This document shows, in pieces, positions 25,196 through 33,798 of a stretch of DNA of 64,000 nucleotides. This DNA comes from an uncultured Saprospiraceae bacterium (GTDB taxonomy: Bacteria > Bacteroidota > Bacteroidia > Chitinophagales > Saprospiraceae), in the NCBI GenBank assembly GCA_937941765.1, contig CALDGQ010000057.1, positions 24,077-88,076 on the forward strand. Reading direction: 5' to 3'. Every line of letters begins with the position of its first letter. Within the stretch, counting starts at the first letter, position 1. Position numbers and translations under genes: made by a program. The notes below the pieces were generated by a model. It made no database searches, had not been told where the DNA came from, and worked only from the letters and a program-made list of their open reading frames with translations.

Positions 25196-26281
25196 TCATT
25201 GACAAGCTTCAATAATAGCCTCAAAATCAGCACCCAAATCTACTTCAAATCCAGGATCCAAACTAATACTTTGACCTGCTTTGAAGGATACGATTCCTAA
25301 AGCGGGTACAACTCCAGTAGAGGTGATCGTTTGATTCGCATAATAAGTGCCATCAGTAATTGGATTGTTAGATATCGATAATTGAATAGGGCATGAAGTA
25401 TTAGGGCAAACTACATTGGTTAAATTTTCAGATGTTGAAGTACTTGGTTCAATAGTCAAAGGACAATGACAGGGATCTCCTAATAAAAAATATCGTAACC
25501 AAGAAAGTCCATATTGTCCTATTTCGCCTTGCACATTGGCAGGGTCATTGGCAACAGAGTGATTGCCACTTGCAACTTCAAAAAGTAACTTGTCAGTCGT
25601 GTTTGGTGTCAAGCTATAATGTATATCTGCATGCTGATTGGGTGGAGCTGTTGGGTCGTCCTCACCACTAAAAATTAGGACAGGAACGGTATGATCTAAG
25701 TCACTACTATTTGGAGAACTCAACCAAGGACATAACGCAATAACAGATTTAATAGAAGGATCCAATACTGCGGCTAATTGGGCACCCCCGCCGCCCATCG
25801 ACCAGCCCATGACACCAAATCGATTGATATCAAGGTTGCCAAAAAGAGGAGAGGTACTTCTAACATTTTCTTGACGTATTGTTTCCAATGCATCAATAAG
25901 GCCATCCGCTCGATCTTCTGGTGAATCAAATAAGGAGTTGGTGTCAAAAATCATTGCAACGATTCCATGAGATGCTAGAAAAGGTCCCCATGCTTCAATT
26001 CTAGATTGGGTTGCAAAGAATCCAGGGACGATTGCAACACTTGCAAAAGGTGTCGTTGGATTAGAAAAAGGTGGTGTCGCGTTGGTTGGGTAGTATATTG
26101 TTGCATTACCGTAATCAGGCCCATTTCGAATCCCATCATTTTGATTCATTGTTGCATAATCGTACGGTCCTGGATTGGTGATATCAGTTAAAGATAGATT
26201 GCCACAAATTTGTGCTTGAGTAGATGTCGGAAAATTAATTAAACAAAGAATGAATAATAGGTAAAGTAGTTTTGTGGACAT
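25196..26281 (-). CDS. PET-hydrolase/cutinase-like alpha/beta hydrolase with coathanger C-terminus
   Basis: 361 residues: signal peptide (1-24), hydrolase domain (about 35-275), and a C-terminal 3-coathanger-stack-type domain (about 305-360, ending in EACQ). The hydrolase shows S161 in GWSMGGGG, D209 in SGEDDPTAP and H241 in ASGNHSVAN as the triad, F88 of VPGFFATQS in the aromatic/oxyanion position, M162, W160 and W186 (CPWLSS). These blocks and the ATIYYPTN start match IsPETase and polyester-cutinase relatives (dienelactone hydrolase superfamily). The cysteines of the IsPETase-specific disulfide are replaced (G206, V243), and H217 is in the cutinase-like state. A polyester or ester substrate is plausible; PET activity is unproven. 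Confidence 0.85.
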   Translation of the reverse strand: MSTKLLYLLFILCLINFPTSTQAQICGNLSLTDITNPGPYDYATMNQNDGIRNGPDYGNATIYYPTNATPPFSNPTTPFASVAIVPGFFATQSRIEAWGPFLASHGIVAMIFDTNSLFDSPEDRADGLIDALETIRQENVRSTSPLFGNLDINRFGVMGWSMGGGGAQLAAVLDPSIKSVIALCPWLSSPNSSDLDHTVPVLIFSGEDDPTAPPNQHADIHYSLTPNTTDKLLFEVASGNHSVANDPANVQGEIGQYGLSWLRYFLLGDPCHCPLTIEPSTSTSENLTNVVCPNTSCPIQLSISNNPITDGTYYANQTITSTGVVPALGIVSFKAGQSISLDPGFEVDLGADFEAIIEACQ

Positions 26282-26408
26282 GCTTTATTTTTTTGAAAAT
26301 TAGGTGAACTCCATAGCACAATTTCATGTCCAATTTAAAAAGATTTTTTGAGGAAATTATAATTTAAAATCACACTTAACAAAATAGATGCTGCTTACTG
26401 GAGTGCGC

Positions 26409-26933
26409 CTATTTTTGATTTCCTTTTTTTCCATAGATACTAGTATGCATACCAGCAATTTTCCATTGTCCATTTTCTTTTTCCATGATTCTTGTTTCTC
26501 TTTTCAGGCCTTGTTTGGCATCAATTTGTTCATAACTCACGGAAGCGCCATTGCCGTATAATCTAACATTTATATCTTGAATTTTGCTTGGAATCGGTGC
26601 AGGTTCTGGATGTTCTTCAATATAATTTTTTACGAATTCATTAATTTCATCCCAACCTAAAGTTTCAGTCATGCTATCATTTGAGAAGTCCATGTAGGTT
26701 TTGCTAACATACTGTTTGTGAATCCATTTTTCTTTCCAGCCTTCATAATCTCGACTATAAGCGGCTTTGGTCTCATTATTTAATACATTTAAAATTGCGA
26801 ACTTCTCAGCTTCATAATTTTCAGACTGATCGGTGGTGGCATTATTATTATTATTATTATTCATTTCTGGATTGCAACTTAATAGGTTGGATAATGCAAA
26901 AATTAGAAATATAGGGAGTATTTTTTGACACAT
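26409..26933 (-). CDS. NTF2/SnoaL-like (DUF4440-type) lipoprotein
   Basis: 174 residues; lipoprotein signal ending LSNLLSC. The NTF2-like domain covers about residues 40-165: AILNVLNNETKAAYSRDYEGWKEKWIH, then GNGASVSYEQIDAKQGLKRETRIMEKENGQWKIAGMHTSIY, the typical final strands of DUF4440/SnoaL proteins. A seven-Asn linker after the signal is encoded by an (ATT)7 microsatellite at 26841-26861. Members bind small ligands or act as unspecified enzymes. It stands alone between the hydrolase and a beta-barrel gene. Confidence 0.75.
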   Translation of the reverse strand: MCQKILPIFLIFALSNLLSCNPEMNNNNNNNATTDQSENYEAEKFAILNVLNNETKAAYSRDYEGWKEKWIHKQYVSKTYMDFSNDSMTETLGWDEINEFVKNYIEEHPEPAPIPSKIQDINVRLYGNGASVSYEQIDAKQGLKRETRIMEKENGQWKIAGMHTSIYGKKGNQK

Positions 26934-27026
26934 CGTTTTAGTTTTGAAGTTGTTTTTTTAGATTGCATGTTACCGAATCCTTGCCCAATACAACTGCATT
27001 ATACAGGCTTAGGAAGCGGATGATTA

Positions 27027-27770
27027 TTATATAAATCTAGGATTATAAATGATAGGAGGCAACTCTTTTTGAGGTGGATTATTTATTTTAAATCGTTTTC
27101 TTCCAACAGGAAAAAGAAATTTGAAGAAAACGCCAAAGATACTTCCTCTTGGGTCAAATTTAATATCAGAATCTGTTTCTTGGATAGTTACAGTACCTAA
27201 GGTGTTGAGATTGTATCTGAAATAAGTTCCGAATTCATAAGCGCTTTTATATTTAGAACCTCTCATTCTTTTTTTGAAGTATTTTCGATATCCAATTTCA
27301 GGTTTAATAAAATAGTAAAATTTATTTTTGCCTTGTATAATGACTTTGTAAGTTTCAAACTCATCAACAAATGTACTTTCATACCCTAATTGACAGCCAG
27401 TTCCTAATTTTAAACATGATTCATTTCCTTTTCTATTCCTAAAATTATAACTGAGCCCTGTGGAAATATGCGGTGAGGCAAAATCAATAATGTAGCGGTC
27501 TATCGGACCTTTAAATATTAAGCCATAAGTGGTAAAACCAATTCCCAAATCTACCATCAAATTTTGATTAATTCTGTTAACAAATAATACATTTAAGGTA
27601 GCGGCTGGATTGAATTTTGAGCTCCAACGGTTTTTATCGGATTCGATGGTAGTGAAGGAATGACCAAAGTCAATTTCCAGTCCACAAGAATATTTGTTGA
27701 TTTTGGTAGTACTTTGACCGAATCCTAAAATTGGGAAAAGGATAATAAGTACGGTATTTAAAGGCTTCAA
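27027..27770 (-). CDS. Predicted outer-membrane beta-barrel protein
   Basis: 247 residues with a signal peptide (TVLIILFPILGFGQS). The mature part alternates strand-like stretches with aromatic ends (LGIGFTTYGLIF, HISTGLSYNFRN, FYYFIKPEIGYRKYF, YEFGTYFRYNL, IFGVFFKFLFPVG), the pattern of 8-10-stranded outer-membrane barrels. It ends in a Pro-rich tail (PPQKELPPIIYNPRFI). No specific porin family is recognised. Confidence 0.6.
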   Translation of the reverse strand: MKPLNTVLIILFPILGFGQSTTKINKYSCGLEIDFGHSFTTIESDKNRWSSKFNPAATLNVLFVNRINQNLMVDLGIGFTTYGLIFKGPIDRYIIDFASPHISTGLSYNFRNRKGNESCLKLGTGCQLGYESTFVDEFETYKVIIQGKNKFYYFIKPEIGYRKYFKKRMRGSKYKSAYEFGTYFRYNLNTLGTVTIQETDSDIKFDPRGSIFGVFFKFLFPVGRKRFKINNPPQKELPPIIYNPRFI

Positions 27771-27892
27771 TTGATTGGTAGTTTTGCTATTATATCAAAC
27801 GTAGATTTGTAATAAAAATTTCAAGTATCCATTGAATTATATTTAATCCACTTGATTAAGCCAATTTATTTAAAAAGATAGCCCCAAAAATG

Positions 27893-27927
27893 AAAAATGC
27901 AACTTGAAATTCAAGATGCATTTTTTT
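27893..27927 (-). terminator. Rho-independent terminator
   Basis: Stem AAAAATGCA-A-CTTGAA / TTCAAG-A-TGCATTTTT with one mismatch and a very short loop, A/T flanked on both sides. It lies 21 bp after the stop codon of the CotH-like gene on the minus strand. Confidence 0.8.
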
Positions 27928-27947
27928 ATAGCTATAAGATGCTTGAC

Positions 27948-29510
27948 TTACAATTTAACAAGCTTTATGACCGCATCCTGATTCATAGTGCTACTTTCTA
28001 ACATCATTTTTGCAAAGTAAGTGCCCTTGGCGAGATTAGACAAATCCATTTCAATTCGTTCTTTTCCTGACACATCCTGTTGTGCAACTACCTGTCCTAA
28101 ACAATTAAAAATAGATATTGACTGAAACTTGTTATGTTGCCATTCCAATAAGACGGTATCGTTAAATGGGTTGGGGTAGGAGTTGATTGGTGAAAAATTA
28201 ACTTGGTCTGTATTAATAATCGTTGAACATTCCAACTGATTCGTCACAAAAGTATTTTTTTGCTGAACAAAAGATTTTAGTCCATACAGCGTTCCACCCA
28301 TTGGTCCTCCACCGACAGTTATATTATTTTCGATATTGTTATCAAAATCATCATTAGAGTACATTTTGTTATTATCAGCATAGACTGAGCTTTGAACCAA
28401 AGTTTTGATAGCATCAATCTTCGCGTTCATGTAAGTAGGGTTGAAGAAATTTTCAGTGAGGTAGCAAATTTCGTTTTGATATTGTGCGTATAATGTTGGA
28501 CTATTGAATGTATTTTCTAATAAAGGTCGATTGTTGCTATGATAATCTAACGCAAGCGTTGTCAAGTTACCACCACCAGGTCCGCCTCCATAGGAACCGA
28601 ATGATTCATTTCCATCCCACTTGATCCATTCCCATTTATCTGTAGTTAGGTTGTGATAAATGTAATAGTTACGAGCAGAATTGGTGTAACTATCCAAATT
28701 ACTGAATAAATTATCAAGTGCTGCGGACCGTAAATATTCTTGAAGTTCAATGTGATCACCCAAATTATTTTCAAAATCAGCTGCAGAAGAATTGTCAATA
28801 AATTCAGTCAAAGCTATCAAATCTGACCAATCGTTTTCATTTTCATTGCTTTTTAATTCATACAAATCTTCATAATCTGCTTGATTCGGACCATAGTATT
28901 TTAAGTCAGCTTCATCGCCACCACCACCAGGACCGCCTCCGAAATTATCACCTGCTTTAAAAAGATTTCCATCATCATCCAGAATTCTCCAATCCAAAAA
29001 TTGATCATCTATTTGTTCAACAACCGTATAGAATCCCCACAAAGTGCCATTGAAATATACATTTGCAAAGTTAACTCTTGGGGTAGGAACGCCTGCTTCT
29101 TGGCAAACATCAAAGAATATTTTTTCTCGAATGCAAGACGGATCTTTGAAGCCATTGCTGAAATTCAATTTTTTCAATCCATCATAATTTTGTCCACTGA
29201 CATATTCGTTGAAATCAATTTTAAATGCTTTTTTATTTCCAGGATGATTGTAAGTTGAGTTTCCTTTTAGTCGAACACCGACTTCATTAATGGTGTACGT
29301 ACCTGTTCCATCCGTCAAGGTTAGGTCTGCCTTCATATAAGTTCCGGAATCATAATTGAATGTGAGACTGTCAAAAAAACTAGTCTGAGAAAAATTCAAT
29401 TCTATGGTAATCACTTGGTCGGTTGCAAAGATGTTGTCACCATCTATTTGTGCATTGATGTGATTGGCAAATAAAATTAGAAAAGCTAAAAGTGTAGTCG
29501 CTTTAGACAT
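27948..29510 (-). CDS. CotH kinase-like protein, T9SS-exported
   Basis: 520 residues: signal peptide (1-20), CotH domain (about 30-400) and T9SS type A sorting domain (about 440-520, beginning INSYPNPFNDTVLLEW). CotH features are GVRLKGNSTYNHPGNKKAFKIDFNEY, LKKLNFSNGFKDPSCIREKIFFDVCQEAGVPTPRV, VYFNGTLWGFYTVVEQIDDQFLDWR and KWEWIKWDGNESFG. The CotH family includes spore-coat protein kinases and is common as secreted proteins in Bacteroidota. Two Gly-rich inserts (GGGPGGGGDE, GGGPGGGN) are present. A role in phosphorylating extracellular proteins is inference. Confidence 0.85.
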   Translation of the reverse strand: MSKATTLLAFLILFANHINAQIDGDNIFATDQVITIELNFSQTSFFDSLTFNYDSGTYMKADLTLTDGTGTYTINEVGVRLKGNSTYNHPGNKKAFKIDFNEYVSGQNYDGLKKLNFSNGFKDPSCIREKIFFDVCQEAGVPTPRVNFANVYFNGTLWGFYTVVEQIDDQFLDWRILDDDGNLFKAGDNFGGGPGGGGDEADLKYYGPNQADYEDLYELKSNENENDWSDLIALTEFIDNSSAADFENNLGDHIELQEYLRSAALDNLFSNLDSYTNSARNYYIYHNLTTDKWEWIKWDGNESFGSYGGGPGGGNLTTLALDYHSNNRPLLENTFNSPTLYAQYQNEICYLTENFFNPTYMNAKIDAIKTLVQSSVYADNNKMYSNDDFDNNIENNITVGGGPMGGTLYGLKSFVQQKNTFVTNQLECSTIINTDQVNFSPINSYPNPFNDTVLLEWQHNKFQSISIFNCLGQVVAQQDVSGKERIEMDLSNLAKGTYFAKMMLESSTMNQDAVIKLVKL

Positions 29511-29592
29511 ATGTTATGAGTTTATAGTTTTTTAATTTACCACAAAACTAGTTTTTTTAATCAAACTAAAATGCTTTAAACTCAAAAATATA

Positions 29593-30294
29593 TTACCATA
29601 GACAGAGCAACCATTCTGAAAATGGGTTCTCCTTGTCAAGATATAAAAATGTGAGTCCAATAGTATCATGAAAACCATGAATTAGAATAAGTAACCATAA
29701 ATTATTTCTATTGAAGTAAAAAATCATAGAACTAAGAAGGGTAATAAAAGCAATACTTATCATGCCAGAAGGACCTTGATAAAAATGAGAAACCCCAAAA
29801 TAAATTGATGTAATAAGCACTGATACAATCCATGCAATATTGGAGTTTCCAAAAAAACCAGCCAACCACTTCAAATAATAACCTCTAAATAAAAACTCTT
29901 CACCAAATGCAACAAGCGTCCAAACAACAATAAGGATAACAATAAATCCGACTATATTATGTTTGATATCTTCTAGTGATGATAAATTGGGCTCGCCGTA
30001 ATACTGACTTACAAATGCAGAAAAATAAGTGTCCACAATCATTAGGATAAAGGTGAACAACAAACTTTGAAAAATAGTTTTCCAGCTAATTTTTTTCGTA
30101 AATCCAAATAAGGACCAGTTTTTACCACTGGACCAAAGAATTAGTAAGAGAATACTTAAGCCAAAGAAAAAACTATAATTTCGATCAAAGTAATTTAGAA
30201 ATGGTGCGAAAATCATCACCAATATCACTACATATGGCTTGGTTAGTGTGTCGTATATTTTAGTTTTATTTCTTGTGAAAATATTGTTATACAT
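29593..30294 (-). CDS. CPBP family intramembrane metalloprotease
   Basis: 233 residues with about 7 membrane spans. The three CPBP (Rce1/Abi) motifs are visible: EEFLFRGYYLKW (E-E-x-x-x-R), FGVSHFYQGP (F-x-x-x-H) and LILIHGFHDTIG (H-x-x-x-D variant of the final box). These residues form the active site of type II CAAX-prenyl-like endopeptidases. Substrate unknown. It lies between two T9SS protein genes with no sign of co-function. Confidence 0.9.
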   Translation of the reverse strand: MYNNIFTRNKTKIYDTLTKPYVVILVMIFAPFLNYFDRNYSFFFGLSILLLILWSSGKNWSLFGFTKKISWKTIFQSLLFTFILMIVDTYFSAFVSQYYGEPNLSSLEDIKHNIVGFIVILIVVWTLVAFGEEFLFRGYYLKWLAGFFGNSNIAWIVSVLITSIYFGVSHFYQGPSGMISIAFITLLSSMIFYFNRNNLWLLILIHGFHDTIGLTFLYLDKENPFSEWLLCLW

Positions 30295-30310
30295 TCTTAA
30301 GAAATGTTAG

Positions 30311-31591
30311 TTAATTTCTTGCTAGTTTAACGTTGCTTACCGATGATTTAGTAGAAATTTTAACAACGTATATACCACTAGTGAATTTTGAGGCATCAAT
30401 TTTTGAAAACTTATTATTGACAAAAGCAGCATGTAATAAATGTCCACTTAAATCAAAAACTTCAATTTGTTCAATAATTTCATCTGCAGCAACATTCCAT
30501 CCATCATTACTTGGATTCGGGAATATTTTCAAATTTTCAATTTCTGGAAGGGTAGTGCTACTTATAAACTCACCGAATTGCACGTCATCAAAATAATAAG
30601 TTTGTTCTCCTGCAGCAGCACCTTCAGTTCCAAAGTTGAAGAAAATCGATGCCATATTGTAAGTCCAACCCATTTGAAGTCCAATACTTAACAATTCAGT
30701 TCCGGGAGCTTGATTGATAAAGTCAAATTCGATTACTTCCCATCCTGCAACTGTCGTGTTCGTTTCAGTCTCGCAAGTATGTGTCGGGTCGCTATGGTCT
30801 TCTACTTTCAATCGGATTGGAATACCAGCAGCAGGCGACCATACACGTGCATACATTTTTGAATCATCCAATTGCAAAGGAATATTAGTTGCAAAACCTG
30901 CAGGGGTTCCAATTGTGGTTCCTGCCCAAGTAGCTGCTTCATCTGTTTTGATTACTTGAACGACTGTATTAGTCGCATCTGTAGGGTCGGTTACAAGAGT
31001 AGAAACATTGCCGCCAAAATCAGTAGTCGTATAATCAATAGTCGATCCTTCAAAGTCAACTGGCCAATCAATTTGTAAACCTCCAAACAATTGTTCTACG
31101 TCATCAAATAAAAAAGTTGAAGTTTCAGATCCGTCACCAACATTTCCGAAATCAAACATAAAAACTACGTTATTGAAATCAGCAGGAGCTCCCGTGAAAT
31201 CCCAGGTCAATACTTCCCATTCTCCACTTACAGTTGTGACAACATCTCTTTCTGTGTTACCGTTTCCTTCCAATTTAAATTTTACAACAGTCCCTACTGG
31301 TGCCGTGGTAAAGACTTTCATAGAGAGTTTGTTATTTGTCGAGAAATCTAAATTTCCAGCTAATTCTATTTTACTTCCGGACCAAATCGCTCCTCCGTCT
31401 CTAACAATTTGGGCAACCATATTACTGGTGTTGATACCGTTTGATTGGGGGTTGGGAATAACCGTTGCTATTCCTCCATCAAAATCTACAAAGTTAGATG
31501 TGGTAATTGCAGTCTCAAAATTTATTGGTAATGATTGTGCATTGCCAATGGAAAAAGTGAAAAGGAAAGTGAATAAAATAGTAAATCTCAT
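30311..31591 (-). CDS. T9SS-exported protein with two carbohydrate-binding-like domains
   Basis: 426 residues: signal peptide (RFTILFTFLFTFSIGNAQS), two homologous beta-sandwich repeats (about 20-170 and 175-340) and a T9SS sorting domain (from about 350, LPEIENLKIFPNPSNDGWNV). Each repeat begins with P(I/V)(N/D)FE, has an internal W-(S/A)-G motif and ends in FLFDDVEQL or YYFDDVQFGE. This is the layout of galactose-binding-like/CBM-like lectin domains often joined to GH16 enzymes; no catalytic domain is present. It may bind surface or environmental polysaccharides; the ligand is unknown. Confidence 0.75.
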   Translation of the reverse strand: MRFTILFTFLFTFSIGNAQSLPINFETAITTSNFVDFDGGIATVIPNPQSNGINTSNMVAQIVRDGGAIWSGSKIELAGNLDFSTNNKLSMKVFTTAPVGTVVKFKLEGNGNTERDVVTTVSGEWEVLTWDFTGAPADFNNVVFMFDFGNVGDGSETSTFLFDDVEQLFGGLQIDWPVDFEGSTIDYTTTDFGGNVSTLVTDPTDATNTVVQVIKTDEAATWAGTTIGTPAGFATNIPLQLDDSKMYARVWSPAAGIPIRLKVEDHSDPTHTCETETNTTVAGWEVIEFDFINQAPGTELLSIGLQMGWTYNMASIFFNFGTEGAAAGEQTYYFDDVQFGEFISSTTLPEIENLKIFPNPSNDGWNVAADEIIEQIEVFDLSGHLLHAAFVNNKFSKIDASKFTSGIYVVKISTKSSVSNVKLARN

Positions 31592-31670
31592 GATTGAATT
31601 TTTCGTTTTAATAAGGTACCAAAAGGAGGGCTAAAATAAGTAATATTTAGTTGTAAGTTGTTAATACCTT

Positions 31671-32144
31671 CTAATCAAGAATCTTTTTCCATTTATCCGA
31701 TTCAGCAAATTCCTTGATCATTAGATTTCTTTGTTCTAAAAATCGTGTCAAATATTTTTCTAGAAATAATGAATCCGCGATTTGTCCAAATATTCCAAAA
31801 GGTGAAGTATAATCAAAAATATCTGTCATGATGGTTTGTCCATCTATTTCTTCAAAATGATGTTCATGTTTAAATCTTTTGAAGATCCCTTTTTCCATTT
31901 CATCAATAAAGCAATCTGGTTTTTTGAAATGAGTAATTTTCGAAGTAAGATTTTGGTAAATGCCGAAATGTTTTGCTCTAAAAGTGACCGATTCATTCAA
32001 TCCAATCAAACCAGAAGTAACACCTGCAATAGCTTTTTCATTTGTTTGTTGTGTAGATATTTTGTGCAAATCTACACTTCTTGACAAATCAAATACTATT
32101 TTTCTATTGGCCTTTATTTTTGTTTGAATCCGAATAATAGGCAT
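31671..32144 (-). CDS. SRPBCC (START-like) family protein
   Basis: 157 residues, no signal. The start PIIRIQTKIKANRKIVFDLSRSVDLHKIS and the later FEEIDGQTIMTDIFDYTSPFGIFGQIADSLFLEKYLTRFLEQRN are the N-terminal strand-helix and C-terminal strand-long helix of SRPBCC ligand-binding proteins, close to the group annotated as cell-division-inhibitor/SRPBCC in Bacteroidota. Ligand unknown. It precedes the TonB-like gene by 25 bp in genome order on the same strand. Confidence 0.8.
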   Translation of the reverse strand: MPIIRIQTKIKANRKIVFDLSRSVDLHKISTQQTNEKAIAGVTSGLIGLNESVTFRAKHFGIYQNLTSKITHFKKPDCFIDEMEKGIFKRFKHEHHFEEIDGQTIMTDIFDYTSPFGIFGQIADSLFLEKYLTRFLEQRNLMIKEFAESDKWKKILD

Positions 32145-32168
32145 TGTTGGGAAGTTATTAATCTAATT

Positions 32169-32564
32169 TTATTCAAGCTTAATTCTAAAAGGCAAATTCA
32201 TATTTGTTTTGACTTTTTTTCTGCGTAGCGTACCTGGTTCAAATTCAAAGTTACAAATCTCTTCCAGCAATTGGGCATCAATTTTTTTAGAAATACTTTT
32301 TCTAATAATTGGATCTTGTACTTGACCAAGCGTATCAATTGTAAATTGTAAAATAGTAGTCCCTTCAATACATTCTTGAATTGGATATTGGATTTTACTG
32401 TAAAGGATTTCCATTAATTCTTTATTCGTTCCATATTTGTATTTAGGAGGTGTTTGGTGTGGTGTTATGAAGACAGGGTCCGTATTGGTTGGAGTCGGAA
32501 CTTGTGCACCGATTTTTGTTAACCTAATTAGGAAAAATATTGTTAGAATAAACAGTCTTTTCAT
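32169..32564 (-). CDS. TonB C-terminal-domain-like protein
   Basis: 131 residues with a signal/anchor (MKRLFILTIFFLIRLTKIGA). Residues about 55-130 match the TonB C-terminal domain: IQYPIQECIEGTTILQFTIDTLGQVQDPIIRKSISKKIDAQLLEEICNFEFEPGTLRRKKVKTNMNLPFRI. It lacks the Pro-rich stalk of classical TonB and is likely one of the many short periplasmic energy-transducer-like proteins in this phylum. No receptor gene is adjacent. Confidence 0.8.
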   Translation of the reverse strand: MKRLFILTIFFLIRLTKIGAQVPTPTNTDPVFITPHQTPPKYKYGTNKELMEILYSKIQYPIQECIEGTTILQFTIDTLGQVQDPIIRKSISKKIDAQLLEEICNFEFEPGTLRRKKVKTNMNLPFRIKLE

Positions 32565-32636
32565 ATCCTACTTTTATGCTAAGATGCATAGAATAGTTAT
32601 TTTGGTGGATAAGTGATTGGATTTGTTGATTTATTT

Positions 32637-33014
32637 TTACCTCTTTAATTGATAATTTAATCTCTCTTCAAAATATTTATTTTTCGTAAAAAAATACTGA
32701 AAAGCCATATCAACAGCTTCCTCTTCAGTGTCAAATTTTAATTCAAAATCTCCAGGGCCAGGACCAGGTACCCAATCCCAAACGGAAACTAAAAAATGAT
32801 CGTTTTCAAACTGAATGCTAACTTTAGGGCAGTCCGAAGTTATTTCTTCAATTACATTGAATTGATTATCCATTTTTACAATAGCACCACTTTCCCAGTT
32901 AGGAATAACATTACCTGCACTGCCACGCTTTTTAAGAAGAATGACCATTTTGTTATAGTCAAATATCCAGATATTAGCATCCGAAATTTTTTTTCTGTTT
33001 TCCTCAGAAAGCAT
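32637..33014 (-). CDS. Protein of unknown function
   Basis: 125 residues, cytosolic. It starts MLSEENRKKISDANIWIF and contains a notable VWDWVPGPGPGDFELKFDTEEEAVDMAFQYFF segment with a Pro-Gly turn before a helix. No known family recognised. It lies 36 bp from the thioredoxin-like gene's stop on the same strand. Confidence 0.65.
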   Translation of the reverse strand: MLSEENRKKISDANIWIFDYNKMVILLKKRGSAGNVIPNWESGAIVKMDNQFNVIEEITSDCPKVSIQFENDHFLVSVWDWVPGPGPGDFELKFDTEEEAVDMAFQYFFTKNKYFEERLNYQLKR

Positions 33015-33050
33015 CTTTTTTTTTGATAAAATGAAGGTTGCGAATTAAAA

Positions 33051-33614
33051 TTAGTTCAATTCATTAAATAGCGCATTTAGTTCTTCTTGAATCATAGTGC
33101 CTTTGTCTTTGTTGTACCAACTTTGTAGTTGTTTCTTTTTATCTTCCGCGCTTATAGTGTTATCATTCTTCTGTTCCATTACAATCGCCTGAGCTTCTTT
33201 TGGTCTTGGACCCCAATCGAATAAATCATTGCCTGCTTCATCACGTACAATTAATTTGGGAATAGATTTCCCACCATTGGTTAGATATTTTTCAATTTCA
33301 CTATTTGCAGCATCTCGATTTTGGATTGTCAAATTAATCTTAGGATTTATGGTCGCTAATTTTCCAATAAAAGCATGACTGTGTGCAGCATCTCCACACC
33401 AAGGTTCCGTAATCAAAACCCAGTTTTGAGGTTGGTCAATTTTGAGAATCGTCTCGGTAATTTCTGGAGATATTTTTCCTTTTTTGTACCAACGGCTCAT
33501 TCTCGCTTTATTCATTTTTACATAGTTGACGTAATCTTCGTTGTCGTATGGATCGTTATTATTCGTGCCATCTAATATGTCATCAAACTGCTTTTCATAT
33601 GCTGTAATATTCAT
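33051..33614 (-). CDS. Thioredoxin-fold protein lacking the second active-site Cys
   Basis: The ATG at 33614 gives 187 residues and removes a 29-residue extension that has no family match. The core has WVLITEPWCGDAAHSHAFIGKLATINPKINLTIQNRD, with WCGDAA in place of W-C-x-x-C, and KSIPKLIVRDEAGNDLFDWGPRP, the cis-Pro region. This is the thioredoxin-family group common in Bacteroidota in which only the first Cys is retained, so classical disulfide exchange is unlikely. Partner unknown. Confidence 0.82.
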   Translation of the reverse strand: MNITAYEKQFDDILDGTNNNDPYDNEDYVNYVKMNKARMSRWYKKGKISPEITETILKIDQPQNWVLITEPWCGDAAHSHAFIGKLATINPKINLTIQNRDAANSEIEKYLTNGGKSIPKLIVRDEAGNDLFDWGPRPKEAQAIVMEQKNDNTISAEDKKKQLQSWYNKDKGTMIQEELNALFNELN

Positions 33615-33798
33615 CTCTAATTTTTTTTGATTAATTGATAATACAAAGTTAAACCCAAAGGAAGGTTTTGTAATCATCAATTTTTCCTGATTTGTTATCA
33701 ATTTTTCCTAGTACCACAAACATCCTTTCTGTTTTAAACTAAATAAATACAAAATTCCTGTCTAAAAAATTGCAAACAGGCAAGATGCCCATTCAACT

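Noticed and set aside
26841..26861. (ATT)7 microsatellite as a phase-variation switch
   Set aside because: The repeat unit is three bases within a coding frame, so length change alters an Asn linker but cannot shift the frame.
31173..31634. 153-codon plus-strand frame opposite the carbohydrate-binding T9SS gene
   Set aside because: It is antisense to a complete signal-peptide-to-sorting-domain protein and has no family features.
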